Positions 38,441 through 49,448 are shown, counted from the first letter of the stretch. The stretch: DNA of 64,000 nucleotides from DATFWC01 sp963777755 (GCA_963777755.1 CAVZSC010000005.1:124001-188000); one strand, 5' to 3'. Program-made: numbers and translations. Notes: a model not told the origin generated them from the sequence alone.

Positions 38441-38917
38441 TGAACGGCGCAGCCCGTCCCTCGCGGCCTTCACCGCCTTGATGATGTTCTGGTAGCCGGT
38501 GCAGCGGCACAGGTTGGAGGCGAGCACGTCGAGGAGCTCCTCGTCGTCGATGTCGGGGCGCTTCTCCAGCACGTTGGTGCACAGCATGAGGAAGCCCGGG
38601 GTGCAGAAACCGCACTGCAGGCCGTGATGGTCGATGAAGGCCTGCTGCAGCGGCGACAGCGTGTCGCCGTCCGCCAGGCCCTCGACGGTGCGGATCGGCC
38701 GGCCCGCCGCCTGCACGGCGAACATCAGGCACGAGCGCACCGCCTCGTCGTCGAGGATCACCGTGCAGGCGCCACACACGCCGTGCTCGCAGCCGATGTG
38801 CGTGCCGGTCTGCCCGCACTCGTCGCGGATCGCGTCGACCAGCGTCTTGCGCGGCTCCACCCGGATCGGATAGTCGCGGCCATTGATGTTGAGCGTGATG
38901 TCGATCTTCTCGGTCAT
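38429..38917 (-). CDS. [2Fe-2S] small subunit of Mo-hydroxylase (CoxS-like) 1
   Basis: 162 residues. The N-terminal plant-type cluster CEHGVCGACTVILDD...C and the C-terminal CGFCTPGF...CRCTGY motif place two [2Fe-2S] clusters, passing electrons from molybdenum to FAD. It is 15 bp downstream of the UbiD 2 gene in an operon with large subunit 2. No FAD subunit is in this operon. The final residues SPSP lie in the repeat. Confidence 0.92.
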   Translation of the reverse strand: MTEKIDITLNINGRDYPIRVEPRKTLVDAIRDECGQTGTHIGCEHGVCGACTVILDDEAVRSCLMFAVQAAGRPIRTVEGLADGDTLSPLQQAFIDHHGLQCGFCTPGFLMLCTNVLEKRPDIDDEELLDVLASNLCRCTGYQNIIKAVKAARDGLRRSPSP

Positions 38918-38932
38918 GCCGTTGTTCTTCTC

Positions 38933-40405
38933 CTAATGGCCGCGCGGCAGCACGTGCGCCCACTTGGCGCGGATCCTCTCGTCGAGCTCGCGGCTCGAGC
39001 GCGCCACGATCGGAAACGTGTCGCGCCGGTTCCACGGCCGGCAGGCGTCGATGACGATGCGGGCGTTGCGCGGGTCGTCGTGGCTGTAGGCCATGGGGTC
39101 GAGCGCGGTGCTCCAGCAGCCGCGCAGCACCTCCATGCCCTCGCGCGGCTCGAACCGCGTGCACATCGCCCACACCACCTGGTTCATGTCGGCCGGATCG
39201 ATGTCGTCGTCGACCACCACGACGAAGCGGTTGGCGTAGGCGCCGGCGTGGCACTGCGAGGCGATCAGGCCGGCCTGCTTGGCGTGCCCGCCGTACATCT
39301 GCTTGATCGCCACGGTGAGCCACATGCGGCTGCCGCCCGCCTCGTGCGACCACACGCCCTTGACCTCCGGCACGCCCGCCGCCTCGAGCTGGTTCCACAC
39401 CGCGCCGCAGCGATAGGTGCCGCGGTAGAAGGTGTCGTCGTTCGGCGGCATCGCCGGGATCGCGCCGAGCAGGATCGGGTCGTTGCGGTGCCAGAAGGTC
39501 TCGACCCGGATGGCCGGCTCCTTCTTGAGCCCGCCCGCGTAATAGCCGGTCCACTCGCCGAGCGGCCCTTCGTCGATCAGGTCGTTCGGGTGCACGAAGC
39601 CTTCGAACGCGATCTCCGCATGCGCCGGGATCGGCAGCCCGGTGCGCGGACCGGCGATGATCTCGACCGGCTCGCCGATCAGCCCGCCCGCCGCGTCGTA
39701 CTCGTTCTTGCCGTAGGGGATCTCGATGCCGGCCACCATGAACAGCGCCGGATGCATGCCGGCCACGACCGCGATCGGGCACGGCTCGCCGCGCTCGTGA
39801 TAGCGCCGCATGATCAGGTTGCCATGCTTGCCCTTCGACGTCATCACCGAGGCGACGGCGCGGTCGTGGCACTGGATGCGGTAGGCGCCGTAGTTGATCC
39901 AGCCGGTGTCGGGATCGCGCATGATCACCATGCAGCCGGTGCCGATGTAGTAGCCGCCGTCGTGCTCGTGCCAACGCGGCGTCGGGATCTTCAGAAGATC
40001 GACGTCGCCGCCGGTCATGACGTTCTCCATGAGCCGGCCGGACGTCACCGTGACGGGCGGAATGACGTTCGCGGTCTTCATGTAGTCGCGCCAATAGCGC
40101 ACCAGGTCCATCTCGCTCGCCTCGGCCGGGAGGCCGAGCGTAAGATTGATGCGGCGCACCGAGGTGAGGATGTTCGCCACCACCCGGAAGCCGCGCGGAT
40201 ATCCGGGGATGTCGTCGAACAGGACCGCGGTGCTGTTGCGGGCGCGCTGGTAGAAGTCGACGATCCCGCCGATCTCCTGCTCGCGCTCGGCGCCGCGCAC
40301 GGTGGTGAGATCACCCGCGGCCTCCAGCATGGCGAGCCAGGCGCGCAGGTCCTGCTTCGGCGCGGCCTCGACCTTCAGGGCATTGGGATCGATGTTGGTG
40401 TTCAT
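38933..40405 (-). CDS. UbiD-family (prFMN-dependent) decarboxylase 2
   Basis: 490 residues, paralogous to UbiD 1. The metal/prFMN ligands N171, H194 and E245 (NYGAYR, KGKH, IGEPV) and catalytic R176, E279 and E284 (DEGPLGEWTGYY) align by spacing. Start ATG 40405 overlaps the large-subunit stop by 4 bp; the long open extension beyond is a shadow of that gene. An operon of Mo-hydroxylase large subunit, UbiD and FeS subunit suggests hydroxylation and decarboxylation of the same compound. Substrate unknown. Confidence 0.88.
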   Translation of the reverse strand: MNTNIDPNALKVEAAPKQDLRAWLAMLEAAGDLTTVRGAEREQEIGGIVDFYQRARNSTAVLFDDIPGYPRGFRVVANILTSVRRINLTLGLPAEASEMDLVRYWRDYMKTANVIPPVTVTSGRLMENVMTGGDVDLLKIPTPRWHEHDGGYYIGTGCMVIMRDPDTGWINYGAYRIQCHDRAVASVMTSKGKHGNLIMRRYHERGEPCPIAVVAGMHPALFMVAGIEIPYGKNEYDAAGGLIGEPVEIIAGPRTGLPIPAHAEIAFEGFVHPNDLIDEGPLGEWTGYYAGGLKKEPAIRVETFWHRNDPILLGAIPAMPPNDDTFYRGTYRCGAVWNQLEAAGVPEVKGVWSHEAGGSRMWLTVAIKQMYGGHAKQAGLIASQCHAGAYANRFVVVVDDDIDPADMNQVVWAMCTRFEPREGMEVLRGCWSTALDPMAYSHDDPRNARIVIDACRPWNRRDTFPIVARSSRELDERIRAKWAHVLPRGH

Positions 40406-42729
40406 GTCGGCCTCGCGGGTTGACGCCTGCCGTTCATCATATCCTTCAGCCGCTGCGGCGTAACCGGGAGCTGCGTCACCGCGCCCGGAATGCCGATGGC
40501 GTCGTCGATCGCCGAGGCGATCGCCGCACCGACGCCGGTGATGCCGCTCTCGCCGGCACCCTTGATGCCGAGCGGGTTGAGCGGGCTCGGCGCCTCCTCG
40601 GTCAGCACGATGTCGACGTCGGGCGTCTCGCGCGCGGTCGGCATGAGGTAGTCGGCGAAGGTGACGCACAGCGGATCGCCGCGCTCGCTGTAGGAGAATT
40701 CCTCCAGCAGCGCCCCGCCCAGGCCTTGCGTGAACCCGCCGACGATCTGCCCCTTCACCAGCATCGGGTTGATCGCACGCCCGATGTCGTAGCCGATGGT
40801 GTAGCGCTCGACCGTCACCCCGCCGGTCTCGCGGTCGACCTTCACCACCGCGACATGGGTGCCGTACGGATAGACCTGGTGCTCGGCGGTGAACCAGCCT
40901 TCGGCCGCAAGCCCCGGGTCGCGCCCATTGAGCGTCCTGGCGCCCGGGTTGAGGCTCAAGGCGATCTCCCCGAGGCTCATGGAGGGGCCGGCGGGACGGT
41001 CGGTGCGCACCACCTGCCCGTCGACGATGTCGAGCGTGGCGACGGGCGCCTGCATCAATTCGGCCGCGACCTCGATCGCCTTGTCGCGCACCTTGAGCGC
41101 CGCGACGCGCGTCGCCGATGCCGTCATCACGGTCGCGCGCGAGGCGTGCGCCCCGATGCCGAACGGGATCTTGTCGGTCTGGCCATGGATGACGCGCACC
41201 CGCCGGTAGTCGACGCCCAGCATCTCGGCGGCGACCTGCGCCATCACGGTCTCGAACCCCTGGCCCAACGAGGCCCCGCCGGTGAGCACCTCGACCGCGC
41301 CCGACGTATCGACCGAGATCTTCACCCCGTCGGTCGGCCCGAGCCCGCTCTTCTCGACGAACATCGCGAGGCCGGCGCCGACCAGCTCGCCGTTCTGCTT
41401 GCGGCGCTCGATGTCGCGCTTGAGCGCGTCCCATCCGACGGCGGCCAGCACCTTGTCCATCAGGCCGAGGTAGTCGCCCGAATCGAAATGGATCTCCTCG
41501 CCCAGCACCTCGAGCGGCCGCCGGTACGGCATCTCGGCGCTGGTGACGGTGTTGCGGCGGCGCACGTCGAGCGGGTCCATGCCGAGCGTGTGGGCGATCG
41601 CGTCGATCAGCCGCTCACGCACGAACGTCGTCTCGTAGCGGCCGGGCGCCCGGTAGGTGGCAGCCGGCGTCTTGTTGGTGAGGCGGAAATGCCCGATCGC
41701 CCGGTAGGCCGGTACCCGGTAGGGCCCGGGCAAGACCCCGCAGGTCATCGTGAGCACGCGCGCCGCGTGGGTGCGCACGTAGGCGCCCTGGTCGTGAAAG
41801 AACTCGTCGTCGATCGCCAGGATCTCGCCGTCGGCAGCGACCGCGGCGCGGATCCGGTGCATCTGCTGGCGCGAGTGGTTGGCGGCGATCAGGTGCTCGC
41901 GCCGGTCCTCGATCCATTTCACCGGGCGGCCGAAGCGCATGGCGGCGACGCACACCAGCACGTCTTCGGGATAGAGCTCGCCACGGATGCCGAAGCCGCC
42001 GCCGACGTGCGATTCCGACACGACGATGGAGGACAGGCTGAGCCCGAGCATGCGCGACAGGAGCTCGCGGACGCGGTGCGGCACCTTGGCGGCGCCGTGC
42101 AGCTCGAGGATGTCGCGCGCCGCATCGTAGCGGCCGATCGCGCCGCGGGTTTCCATCGGGACGCCGGTGTGGCGCCCGATCGCGAGGTCGAGCGCAACCA
42201 CCACATGCGCGCTGCGGAAGGCGGCCTCGACGTCGCCGTAGCCCTGGTGCGCGAGCCCGGCCTCGGTATTGCGGCCGGGGGAGAACTCGCCTGGCTCCTC
42301 CTCGGCCGACAGCAAGGCGGGCAGCTCATCGATCTCCAGGTGCACGAGGTCGGCCGCGTCCTCCGCCACGTACGGATCCTCGGCGAACACGGCGGCGACC
42401 GGATCGCCGACATAGCGCACGCGCTCGGTCGCCAGCACCGGCTGGCGATAGGGCTCGAGCTTCTCGATGCGGCCCTCGCGGAAATCGACCGGCGGCACCT
42501 CGGGGATGTCGGCTGCGCTCCAGGCGGCGAAGACGCCCGGCAGGGCGCGCGCCGCCGCGAGGTCGATCGCGCGGATGCGGCCATGCGCGTGATTGGCGCG
42601 AACGATGCGCATGTGCAGCTGATGCGGGAAGCAGATGTCGCCGGCGAAGCGGCCGTGGCCGCGGACCAGCGGCGGGTCCTCGAGGCGCGGGACCGACTGG
42701 CCGATCCATTTCGTTGGTTCTTGGCTCAT
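40402..42729 (-). CDS. Xanthine dehydrogenase-family molybdopterin-binding large subunit 2
   Basis: 775 residues, beginning IGQSVPRLEDPPLVRGHGRF. It has VGGGFGIRGELYPEDV, ATYRAPGRYE (form II-like loop), GGASLGQGFETVMAQV, and active-site Glu in GIKGAGESG at about 727. It is closest in this window to large subunit 5 at 58577. It starts divergently from large subunit 3 with about 115 bp between start codons, where both promoters must lie. Confidence 0.9.
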   Translation of the reverse strand: MSQEPTKWIGQSVPRLEDPPLVRGHGRFAGDICFPHQLHMRIVRANHAHGRIRAIDLAAARALPGVFAAWSAADIPEVPPVDFREGRIEKLEPYRQPVLATERVRYVGDPVAAVFAEDPYVAEDAADLVHLEIDELPALLSAEEEPGEFSPGRNTEAGLAHQGYGDVEAAFRSAHVVVALDLAIGRHTGVPMETRGAIGRYDAARDILELHGAAKVPHRVRELLSRMLGLSLSSIVVSESHVGGGFGIRGELYPEDVLVCVAAMRFGRPVKWIEDRREHLIAANHSRQQMHRIRAAVAADGEILAIDDEFFHDQGAYVRTHAARVLTMTCGVLPGPYRVPAYRAIGHFRLTNKTPAATYRAPGRYETTFVRERLIDAIAHTLGMDPLDVRRRNTVTSAEMPYRRPLEVLGEEIHFDSGDYLGLMDKVLAAVGWDALKRDIERRKQNGELVGAGLAMFVEKSGLGPTDGVKISVDTSGAVEVLTGGASLGQGFETVMAQVAAEMLGVDYRRVRVIHGQTDKIPFGIGAHASRATVMTASATRVAALKVRDKAIEVAAELMQAPVATLDIVDGQVVRTDRPAGPSMSLGEIALSLNPGARTLNGRDPGLAAEGWFTAEHQVYPYGTHVAVVKVDRETGGVTVERYTIGYDIGRAINPMLVKGQIVGGFTQGLGGALLEEFSYSERGDPLCVTFADYLMPTARETPDVDIVLTEEAPSPLNPLGIKGAGESGITGVGAAIASAIDDAIGIPGAVTQLPVTPQRLKDMMNGRRQPARPT

Positions 42730-42844
42730 TCGCTCAGTATACGTCGGTTTCCGGCCGGAACCGGATTGATACATGGCGGGAGACGCCTGTAAAGAACGCT
42801 GGCTACCGGCATATTTGCCCTGCGCGGAAGGCCAGGACCATCAC

Positions 42845-45151
42845 ATGACGGGCGGGCGAGCGGGAGCGGCGAATGCCTACGTCGGCAGCCCGATCGAGCG
42901 GCTGGAAGACCTGCGCCTGCTGCGCGGGCGCGGGGAGTTCGTCGACGACCTCGCCGTGCCGGGCCTGCTGCACGCCGCGATCCTGCGCAGCGCGGTCGCC
43001 CATGGGCGCATCCTGCAGATCGACGCGACGCGCGCCCGGCAACGGCCCGGCGTGCACGCGGTCATCACCGCGGCGGAGATCGGGCGTGAGATTCCGGTGA
43101 TCCCGCTGCGGCTCGACCCGCTCCCCAAATCGCAGGCGTTCCGCCAGCCGGTGATCGCCGGCCCCAAGGTGCGCTACGTCGGCGAGCCGATCGCCGTGGT
43201 GGTGGCCGAGAGCGCGGCGCTCGCCGAGGACGCGCTGGAGGACACCGTACTCGACATCGCGGCGCTGCCGGCGGTGGCCGACGGCGCCGCCGCACGCGGC
43301 GGCGCGGCGCTGCTGTTCGAGGCGCTCGGCACCAACCTGGCCGGCACCATGCTGGCGCAGAAGGGCGACGTGGAGGCGGCGTTCCGCACGGCGGCCTACA
43401 CGCGCCGCGAGCGGTTCAGCGTGCAGCGCCATACCGCGGTGCCGATGGAGCCGCGCGGCTTCCTCGCCCAGTGGGACGCGGCGAACGGGCGCCTCACGGT
43501 GTTCGGCGCCGCCAAGGTGGCGTTCCCCAACCGTCGCATCCTTGCCGCACAACTCGGCCTGGCCGAGGACGCGATCCGCATGGTGGAGAACGACGTCGGC
43601 GGCGGGTTCGGCGTGCGCGGCGAGTTCTACCCGGAGGATTTCCTCATTCCGTTCGCCGCCCGCCACACCGGTCGCCCAGTGAAATGGATCGAGGACCGGC
43701 GCGAGCACCTGATCGCCACCAATCACGCGCGCGACGTCGCCTGCACGCTCGAGATCGCGTGCGAGCGCGACGGCACGATCCTGGCGCTGCGCGGCCAGGC
43801 GGACGCCGACATCGGCGCCTATGTGCGCACCAACGGCGCGACGCCGGCGCGCAACATCGCGCAGATCCTGTCCGGCCCCTATCGGGTCCCGAACGTGCGT
43901 ATCGAGGTCGCGCTGCTCGCGACCAACAAGACGCCGGTCGGCACCTATCGCGGCCCGGGACGGTTCGAGGCGGATTTCTTCCGCGAGCGCCTGTTCGACA
44001 TGGCGGCGCAGGATCTGGGGCTCGACCGCGTCGCGTTCCGCCGCCGCAACCTGATCTCCGAACAGGAGATGCCCTACCCCCTCGCCAAGGTGGCGGTGCT
44101 CGACATCGAGAGCGAGACCGACAGCGGCGATTACCGGGCAACCCTTGACCGCTGCCTGGACGAGATCGGCTGGGCCGCCAAGGCGGCGCTGCAGGGCCGA
44201 CTGGTCGATGGGCGCTATCACGGCCTCGGCATCGGCTGCTATTTCGAGGGCGGCGCCTCGGGACCGCGCGAGAACGCCCGCCTGGTGCTGGAGACCGACG
44301 GATCGGTCTCGGTCCATGTGGGCTCGTCGTCGGTCGGCCAGGGGCTGGAGACGGTGTTCGCCCAGATCGCCGCCGACGCGCTGGAGATGCCGATTGGGCG
44401 CATCCGCGGCGTGTTCCACGGCTCGACCGATCATCTCGCCGAAGGGTTCGGCTCGTACAGCTCGCGCTCGGTGGTGATGGGCGGTTCGGCTTTGGTCGCG
44501 GCCGCAGCGAAGCTGCGCGACGCGATCCGCACGGAGGCGGCCGGGCGGCTCGGCTGCGGGTGGGAAGAGATCGCCATCGTCGACGGCGCGGCGATCGGCC
44601 CGCGCAAACGATCGATCGCGCTCGGGGACCTCGGCGCGATTGCCGCCGACGGCACCTACGCGAGCAACAAGCGCACCTACAGTTACGGCGCCCATGCGGC
44701 GCACGTCGCCGTCGACCCGAAGACCGGGCTGGTGGAAGTGCTCGACTACGTGGCGGTGGAGGACGTCGGGCGCATCATCAATCCGGCGACGCTGCACGGC
44801 CAGGCGGTCGGCGCCATCGTCCAGGGCCTGGGCGGCGCGTTCCTCGAGCACCTTATCTACGACGACAACGGCCAGCTGCTCACCGGCTCGCTTGCCGACT
44901 ACCTGATGCCGACCGCCAGCGACTATCCGTCCGTCCGCGCGGTCGCGCTCGAGCTCAAGCCCGCACCGCACAATCCGCTCGGCGCCAAGGGCGCCGGCGA
45001 AGGCGGCGTCATTCCGGTCGGCGGGGTGGTGGCGAATGCGGTGGCGAATGCGCTGCGTGCATTCGCGGTCGAGCCGCGCAATCTCCCGCTGTCGCCCCCG
45101 CGCGTGTGGCAGCTGATTCAGGATGCCCAGCCTTGCGCCGCGCCGCGTTGA
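42845..45151 (+). CDS. Xanthine dehydrogenase-family molybdopterin-binding large subunit 3
   Basis: 768 residues. It begins GSPIERLEDLRLLRGRGEFV. Contains VGGGFGVRGEFYPEDF, GTYRGPGRFE (form II-like), VGSSSVGQGLETVFAQI, and active-site Glu in GAKGAGEGG at about 719. It heads a five-gene plus-strand operon with FAD, FeS, a second large subunit and a cupin. ATG 42845 is taken as the start rather than 42773, which would add a non-conserved leader. Confidence 0.9.
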   Translation: MTGGRAGAANAYVGSPIERLEDLRLLRGRGEFVDDLAVPGLLHAAILRSAVAHGRILQIDATRARQRPGVHAVITAAEIGREIPVIPLRLDPLPKSQAFRQPVIAGPKVRYVGEPIAVVVAESAALAEDALEDTVLDIAALPAVADGAAARGGAALLFEALGTNLAGTMLAQKGDVEAAFRTAAYTRRERFSVQRHTAVPMEPRGFLAQWDAANGRLTVFGAAKVAFPNRRILAAQLGLAEDAIRMVENDVGGGFGVRGEFYPEDFLIPFAARHTGRPVKWIEDRREHLIATNHARDVACTLEIACERDGTILALRGQADADIGAYVRTNGATPARNIAQILSGPYRVPNVRIEVALLATNKTPVGTYRGPGRFEADFFRERLFDMAAQDLGLDRVAFRRRNLISEQEMPYPLAKVAVLDIESETDSGDYRATLDRCLDEIGWAAKAALQGRLVDGRYHGLGIGCYFEGGASGPRENARLVLETDGSVSVHVGSSSVGQGLETVFAQIAADALEMPIGRIRGVFHGSTDHLAEGFGSYSSRSVVMGGSALVAAAAKLRDAIRTEAAGRLGCGWEEIAIVDGAAIGPRKRSIALGDLGAIAADGTYASNKRTYSYGAHAAHVAVDPKTGLVEVLDYVAVEDVGRIINPATLHGQAVGAIVQGLGGAFLEHLIYDDNGQLLTGSLADYLMPTASDYPSVRAVALELKPAPHNPLGAKGAGEGGVIPVGGVVANAVANALRAFAVEPRNLPLSPPRVWQLIQDAQPCAAPR

Positions 45152-45182
45152 CCGCCGCCATGCGAAATGGAACAGTCCGCCC

Positions 45183-46037
45183 ATGAAGCTGCCGCCCTTC
45201 GACTATGCCTGTCCGGAAAGCCTCGGCGAAGCCGTGGCGCTGCTGGCGTCGCAAGGCGACGCAAAGGCGATCGCCGGCGGACAGAGCCTGATGCCGATGC
45301 TGGCGTTCCGCGTCGCGCAGCCGACGCTGCTGGTCGACCTGCGCAAGCTCGCCGAGCTCAAGGGCATCAGGATTGGGAAGGACGGCGTGCGGCTGGGCGC
45401 GCTGGCGCGCTGGCGCGACATCGAGGACGACGCGCGGCTCGACACCGCGCACCCGCTGCTCAAGGCGGCGATCGCCCACGTGGCGCATTACCAGATCCGC
45501 AATCGCGGCACGGTCGGGGGAAGCCTCGCGCACGCTGATCCGGCCGCCGAGATGCCCGGCATCGCGGTGACCTGCGAGGCTGAGATCTCCGTTGCCGGCT
45601 CAAACGGCACGCGCGCGATCCGCGCCGATGATTTCTTCCTCGGCGCGCTGACCACCGCGCTTGCACCCGATGAGATCATCGTCGAGGTGCGCCTGCCGGC
45701 GTGGCCCAAAGGGCGGCGCTTCGGCTTCCAGGAATTCGCGCGGCGGCGCGGCGATTTCGCCATGGCGGGCGCGGCGGTGTTCTACGACACCGATGCGGCC
45801 GGGAGGGCGACGAACGCCCATGTCGGCGTGATCGGCGTCGCCGACCGGCCGCTGCGGCTCGCCGAGGTTGAGGCCGTGCTCAACGGCCACGCGGTCGACG
45901 AGGCGACGATCGCGCGCGCCGAGCAGGCGGCGGCGCAAAGCGTCGAGCCGACCGACGACATCCATGCCAGCGCCGCCTACCGGCGTGCCCTCACCGGCAC
46001 GATGGTCGAGCGCGCGCTGAAATCCGCCTCCGCCTGA
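45183..46037 (+). CDS. FAD-binding medium subunit of Mo-hydroxylase (CoxM-like)
   Basis: 284 residues. The FAD motifs AIAGGQSLMPML (about 30-41) and IRNRGTVGGSLAHADPAAE (about 100-118) are canonical, and a C-terminal CO_deh_flav_C domain ends the protein. It transfers electrons from the FeS clusters to an acceptor. This is the only FAD subunit in the window. It begins 31 bp after large subunit 3 and is 25 bp from the FeS gene. Confidence 0.93.
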   Translation: MKLPPFDYACPESLGEAVALLASQGDAKAIAGGQSLMPMLAFRVAQPTLLVDLRKLAELKGIRIGKDGVRLGALARWRDIEDDARLDTAHPLLKAAIAHVAHYQIRNRGTVGGSLAHADPAAEMPGIAVTCEAEISVAGSNGTRAIRADDFFLGALTTALAPDEIIVEVRLPAWPKGRRFGFQEFARRRGDFAMAGAAVFYDTDAAGRATNAHVGVIGVADRPLRLAEVEAVLNGHAVDEATIARAEQAAAQSVEPTDDIHASAAYRRALTGTMVERALKSASA

Positions 46038-46062
46038 TCCAACGCCCGCCACCTGGAGCGCC

Positions 46063-46538
<476 letters not shown>

Positions 46539-46542
<4 letters not shown>

Positions 46543-48827
46543 GACCGGCGAACCTCCTGGTCGGCAGCCCGGTCGAGCGCCTCGAGGATCTCCGTTTTCT
46601 GCGCGGGCGCGGCCAGTACGTGGACGACCTCGCGCCGGACGGCCTGCTGCACGCCGCGATCCTGCGCAGCGCCGTGGCGCACGGCCGCATTGGCCGGATC
46701 GACGTTGCGGCCGCGTGCGCGCTCCCCGGCGTGCACGCGGTGATCACGTCGGCCGACATGGGCGCCACAGTTCCGATCATCCCGATGCGGCTGCAGCCGC
46801 TGCCCGAGTTGCAGCCGTTCGAGCAACCGGTCATCGCCCACCGCAAGGTGCGCTACGTGGGCGAGCCGGTTGCCGTGGTGGTGGCCGACACCGTCGCCAT
46901 CGCCGAGGACGCGCTGGCGCTGATCGAGCTCGACATCGAAGGGCTGCCGGCGGTCGCCGACCGGCGCGTGGCCGGCGAGGACAAATCGCTGCTGTTCGAG
47001 CCGCAGGGCACCAACGTGTCGCTCACCTATCGGGCGGTGCGCGGCGACGCGGCGGCGGCGTTCCGCGAGGCACCCTACGTGCGGCGCGAGCGCTTCGCCG
47101 TGCAGCGGCACTTCGGCCTGACCATGGAACCGCGCGGCGTGCTCGCCGAATGGGATTCGGCGCGGGGCATGCTGACCGTTTCGGGCGCCGCCAAGGTGCC
47201 GTTCTTCAACCGCCGCATCCTGGCGAAGCAGATCGGCCTGCCCGAAGACGCGATCGCCATGGTGGAGAACGACGTCGGCGGGGGATTCGGCGCGCGCGGC
47301 GAGTTCTACCCGGAGGATTTCCTCATCCCGTTCGCCGCGCGCCACGTCGGCCGGCCCATCAAATGGACCGAGGACCGCCGCGAGCACCTGATGGCGATGA
47401 ACCATGCGCGCGAGGCCGATTGCGACATCGAGATCGCGTGTGCGCGCGACGGCACCATCCTCGGGCTGCGCGGGCACGTGTTCGTCGACATGGGCGCCTA
47501 TATGCGCACCAACGGCGCGGTCGGCGCGCGCAACATCGCGCAGTTCATGTCGGGGCCCTATCGGGTTCCCGACATCGACATCGACGTCGCGATGGTGATG
47601 ACCAACAAGACGCCGGTCGGCACCTATCGCGGGCCGGGCCGGTTCGAGACCGATTTCTTCCGCGAGCGGCTGTTCGACATGGTGGCAGCCGACCTCGGCC
47701 TCGATCGGGTCGCGTTCCGCCGCCGCAATCTCGTTGCCATAGACGAGATGCCCTATCGGCTCGCCACGATAACTCCGTTCGAGCACAAGGATGAGCTCGA
47801 CAGCGGCGACAATCACATGACGCTCGACCGCTGCCTCGACGAGATCGGCTGGGCGGAGAAGGCGAAGCTGCAGGGGCAGGAGATCGACGGGCGCTACCAC
47901 GGCCTCGCGGTCGGCTGCTTCATCGAGGGCGGGGCGGCCGGCCCGAAGGAGACCGCGCGGCTGGCGCTCGAGCCCGACGGCGCGTTCGCGGTCTATGCCG
48001 GATCCTCGGCGGTCGGCCAGGGCCTCGAGACGGTGTTCGCGCAGATCGCCGCCGACGCGCTCGAAGTGCCGCTCGAGCGCATCCGCGGCGTGTTCCACGG
48101 CTCGACGTCTTACGTGAGCGACGGCTACGGCTCGTACCACTCGCGCGCCGTGGTGATGGGCGGCTCGGCGATCCTGGCAGCCGCCGCCAATCTGCGCGAC
48201 GCGATCCGCGCCGCGGCCTCCGAGCGGCTTGCATGTCAGCCGGCCGATATCGAAATCGTCGAAGGCGCGACCGCGGTCGGTCCGGGGGGCAGGTCGATCG
48301 CGCTGGCTGGCCTATCGGCCAGCGAAATCTCGGCGGAAGGCAGTTTCCTCAACAAGAAGCACACCTGGACCTACGGCGCGCACGCCGCCCATGTGGCGGT
48401 CGACCCCAAGACCGGCCACGTGGAGATCATCGACTACGTGGTGGTTGAGGACGTCGGGCGGATCATCAATCCGATGACCCTCAAGGGCCAGGTGATCGGC
48501 TCGGTGGTGCAGGGCCTGGGCGGAGTCTTCCTCGAGCATCTCGTCTACGACGAGCAGGGGCAGTTGCTGACCGGAACGCTCGCCGACTACCTGCTGCCCA
48601 CGGCGAGCGACTTTCCTCGCCTGCGGTCGGTCGTCATGGGGGTGCACCCCTCGCCGATCAATCCGCTCGGCGCCAAGGGCGCCGGCGAAGGTGGCATCAT
48701 CGCGGTCGGCGGCGTCATGGCCAATGCGGTGGCGAATGCGCTGAGCGCATTCGCCGTGGAGCCGCGCGAGCTGCCGCTCTCGCCCGCGCGCATCTGGCAT
48801 CTCATTCAGGAAAGGAGCATCCCATGA
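46539..48827 (+). CDS. Xanthine dehydrogenase-family molybdopterin-binding large subunit 4
   Basis: 762 residues, clearly a paralogue of large subunit 3 (GSPVERLEDLRFLRGRGQYV start). Shows VGGGFGARGEFYPEDF, GTYRGPGRFE, AGSSAVGQGLETVFAQI, and active-site Glu in GAKGAGEGG at about 717. Two large subunits in one operon with a single M and S set probably arose by tandem duplication and may act on different substrates or stereochemistries. The stop overlaps the cupin start by 4 bp. Confidence 0.9.
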
Positions 48828-49354
48828 GCGTTGCACGGCATCCGCGTCCGCCCGAGCTCGAAGGCGTGCCGATCGAGAAGATCATGGAGCGCTATGTCGG
48901 GCGCTTCCGCGAGAAGAAGCCCGACTGGGCCGCCTTCGAGGACGCCAAGATCGAGGGCTTCAAGCGCGCGCAGCACCGCTTCATCGGCGCCGGCGGCTCG
49001 GGCAAGCACGACGACCCGACGGTGATCCCGGCGAAGAATTTCACACTCTCGATCATGTACGTGGAGCCGGGCCAGGGCAACGCCGCGCACACCCACGAAG
49101 TCGAGGAATGCTTCTTCGTGCTGCAGGGATTCCTCGACGTGTTCGTCGAGGACGACAGCGGCAAGCGCATCACCACGCGGCTCGGCCCGTGGGAATGCAT
49201 CTCCTGTCCGGCCGGCGTGATCCACGGCTACCAGAACGACAGCCTCGGCCCGGTCTATTTCCAGGTGATGATCGGGCGCGCGAAGCCGGAGACCATGGGC
49301 TACGCCGACGAGGACCTGTACAAGCGCCGCGACGCGCACCTCAAGGCGGTGTAG
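48824..49354 (+). CDS. Cupin-domain protein
   Basis: 176 residues. Cupin motif 1 has metal ligands H89, H91 and E95 (HTHEVEECFFVLQG), and motif 2 contains CPAGVIHGYQNDS. A single-domain cupin could be a ring-cleaving or other dioxygenase, an isomerase or a binding protein. Its translational coupling to a Mo-hydroxylase suggests the next step of the same pathway. The gene ends at a large inverted repeat. Confidence 0.85.
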   Translation: MSVARHPRPPELEGVPIEKIMERYVGRFREKKPDWAAFEDAKIEGFKRAQHRFIGAGGSGKHDDPTVIPAKNFTLSIMYVEPGQGNAAHTHEVEECFFVLQGFLDVFVEDDSGKRITTRLGPWECISCPAGVIHGYQNDSLGPVYFQVMIGRAKPETMGYADEDLYKRRDAHLKAV

Positions 49355-49448
49355 AGCATTTTCCGGAAAAGTGGACACCGGTTTTCCGAAAGAAAATGCG
49401 ACCAAGCATGAACATCTAGACCGCTATCCAAATCGGATAGCGGTCTAA
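49355..49448. terminator. Double inverted repeat, probable bidirectional terminator
   Basis: First hairpin: GCATTTTC (49356-49363) pairs with GAAAATGC (49392-49399), with CGGAAAA/TTTTCCG nested inside. Second: a 13 bp perfect stem TAGACCGCTATCC (49417-49429) pairs with GGATAGCGGTCTA (49435-49447) across a 5 nt loop. It lies between convergent genes. Similar elements occur across Bradyrhizobium-like genomes. Confidence 0.7.

Noticed and set aside
33392..40405. UbiD genes as ubiquinone biosynthesis enzymes
   Set aside because: Context is catabolic, there are two paralogues with receptors and Mo-hydroxylases, and no ubi genes are adjacent.
38933..41434. An 833-residue version of UbiD 2 with a long N-terminal extension
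   Set aside because: The extension is the out-of-frame shadow of large subunit 2; the ATG at 40405 with ATGA overlap and a normal UbiD length is better.
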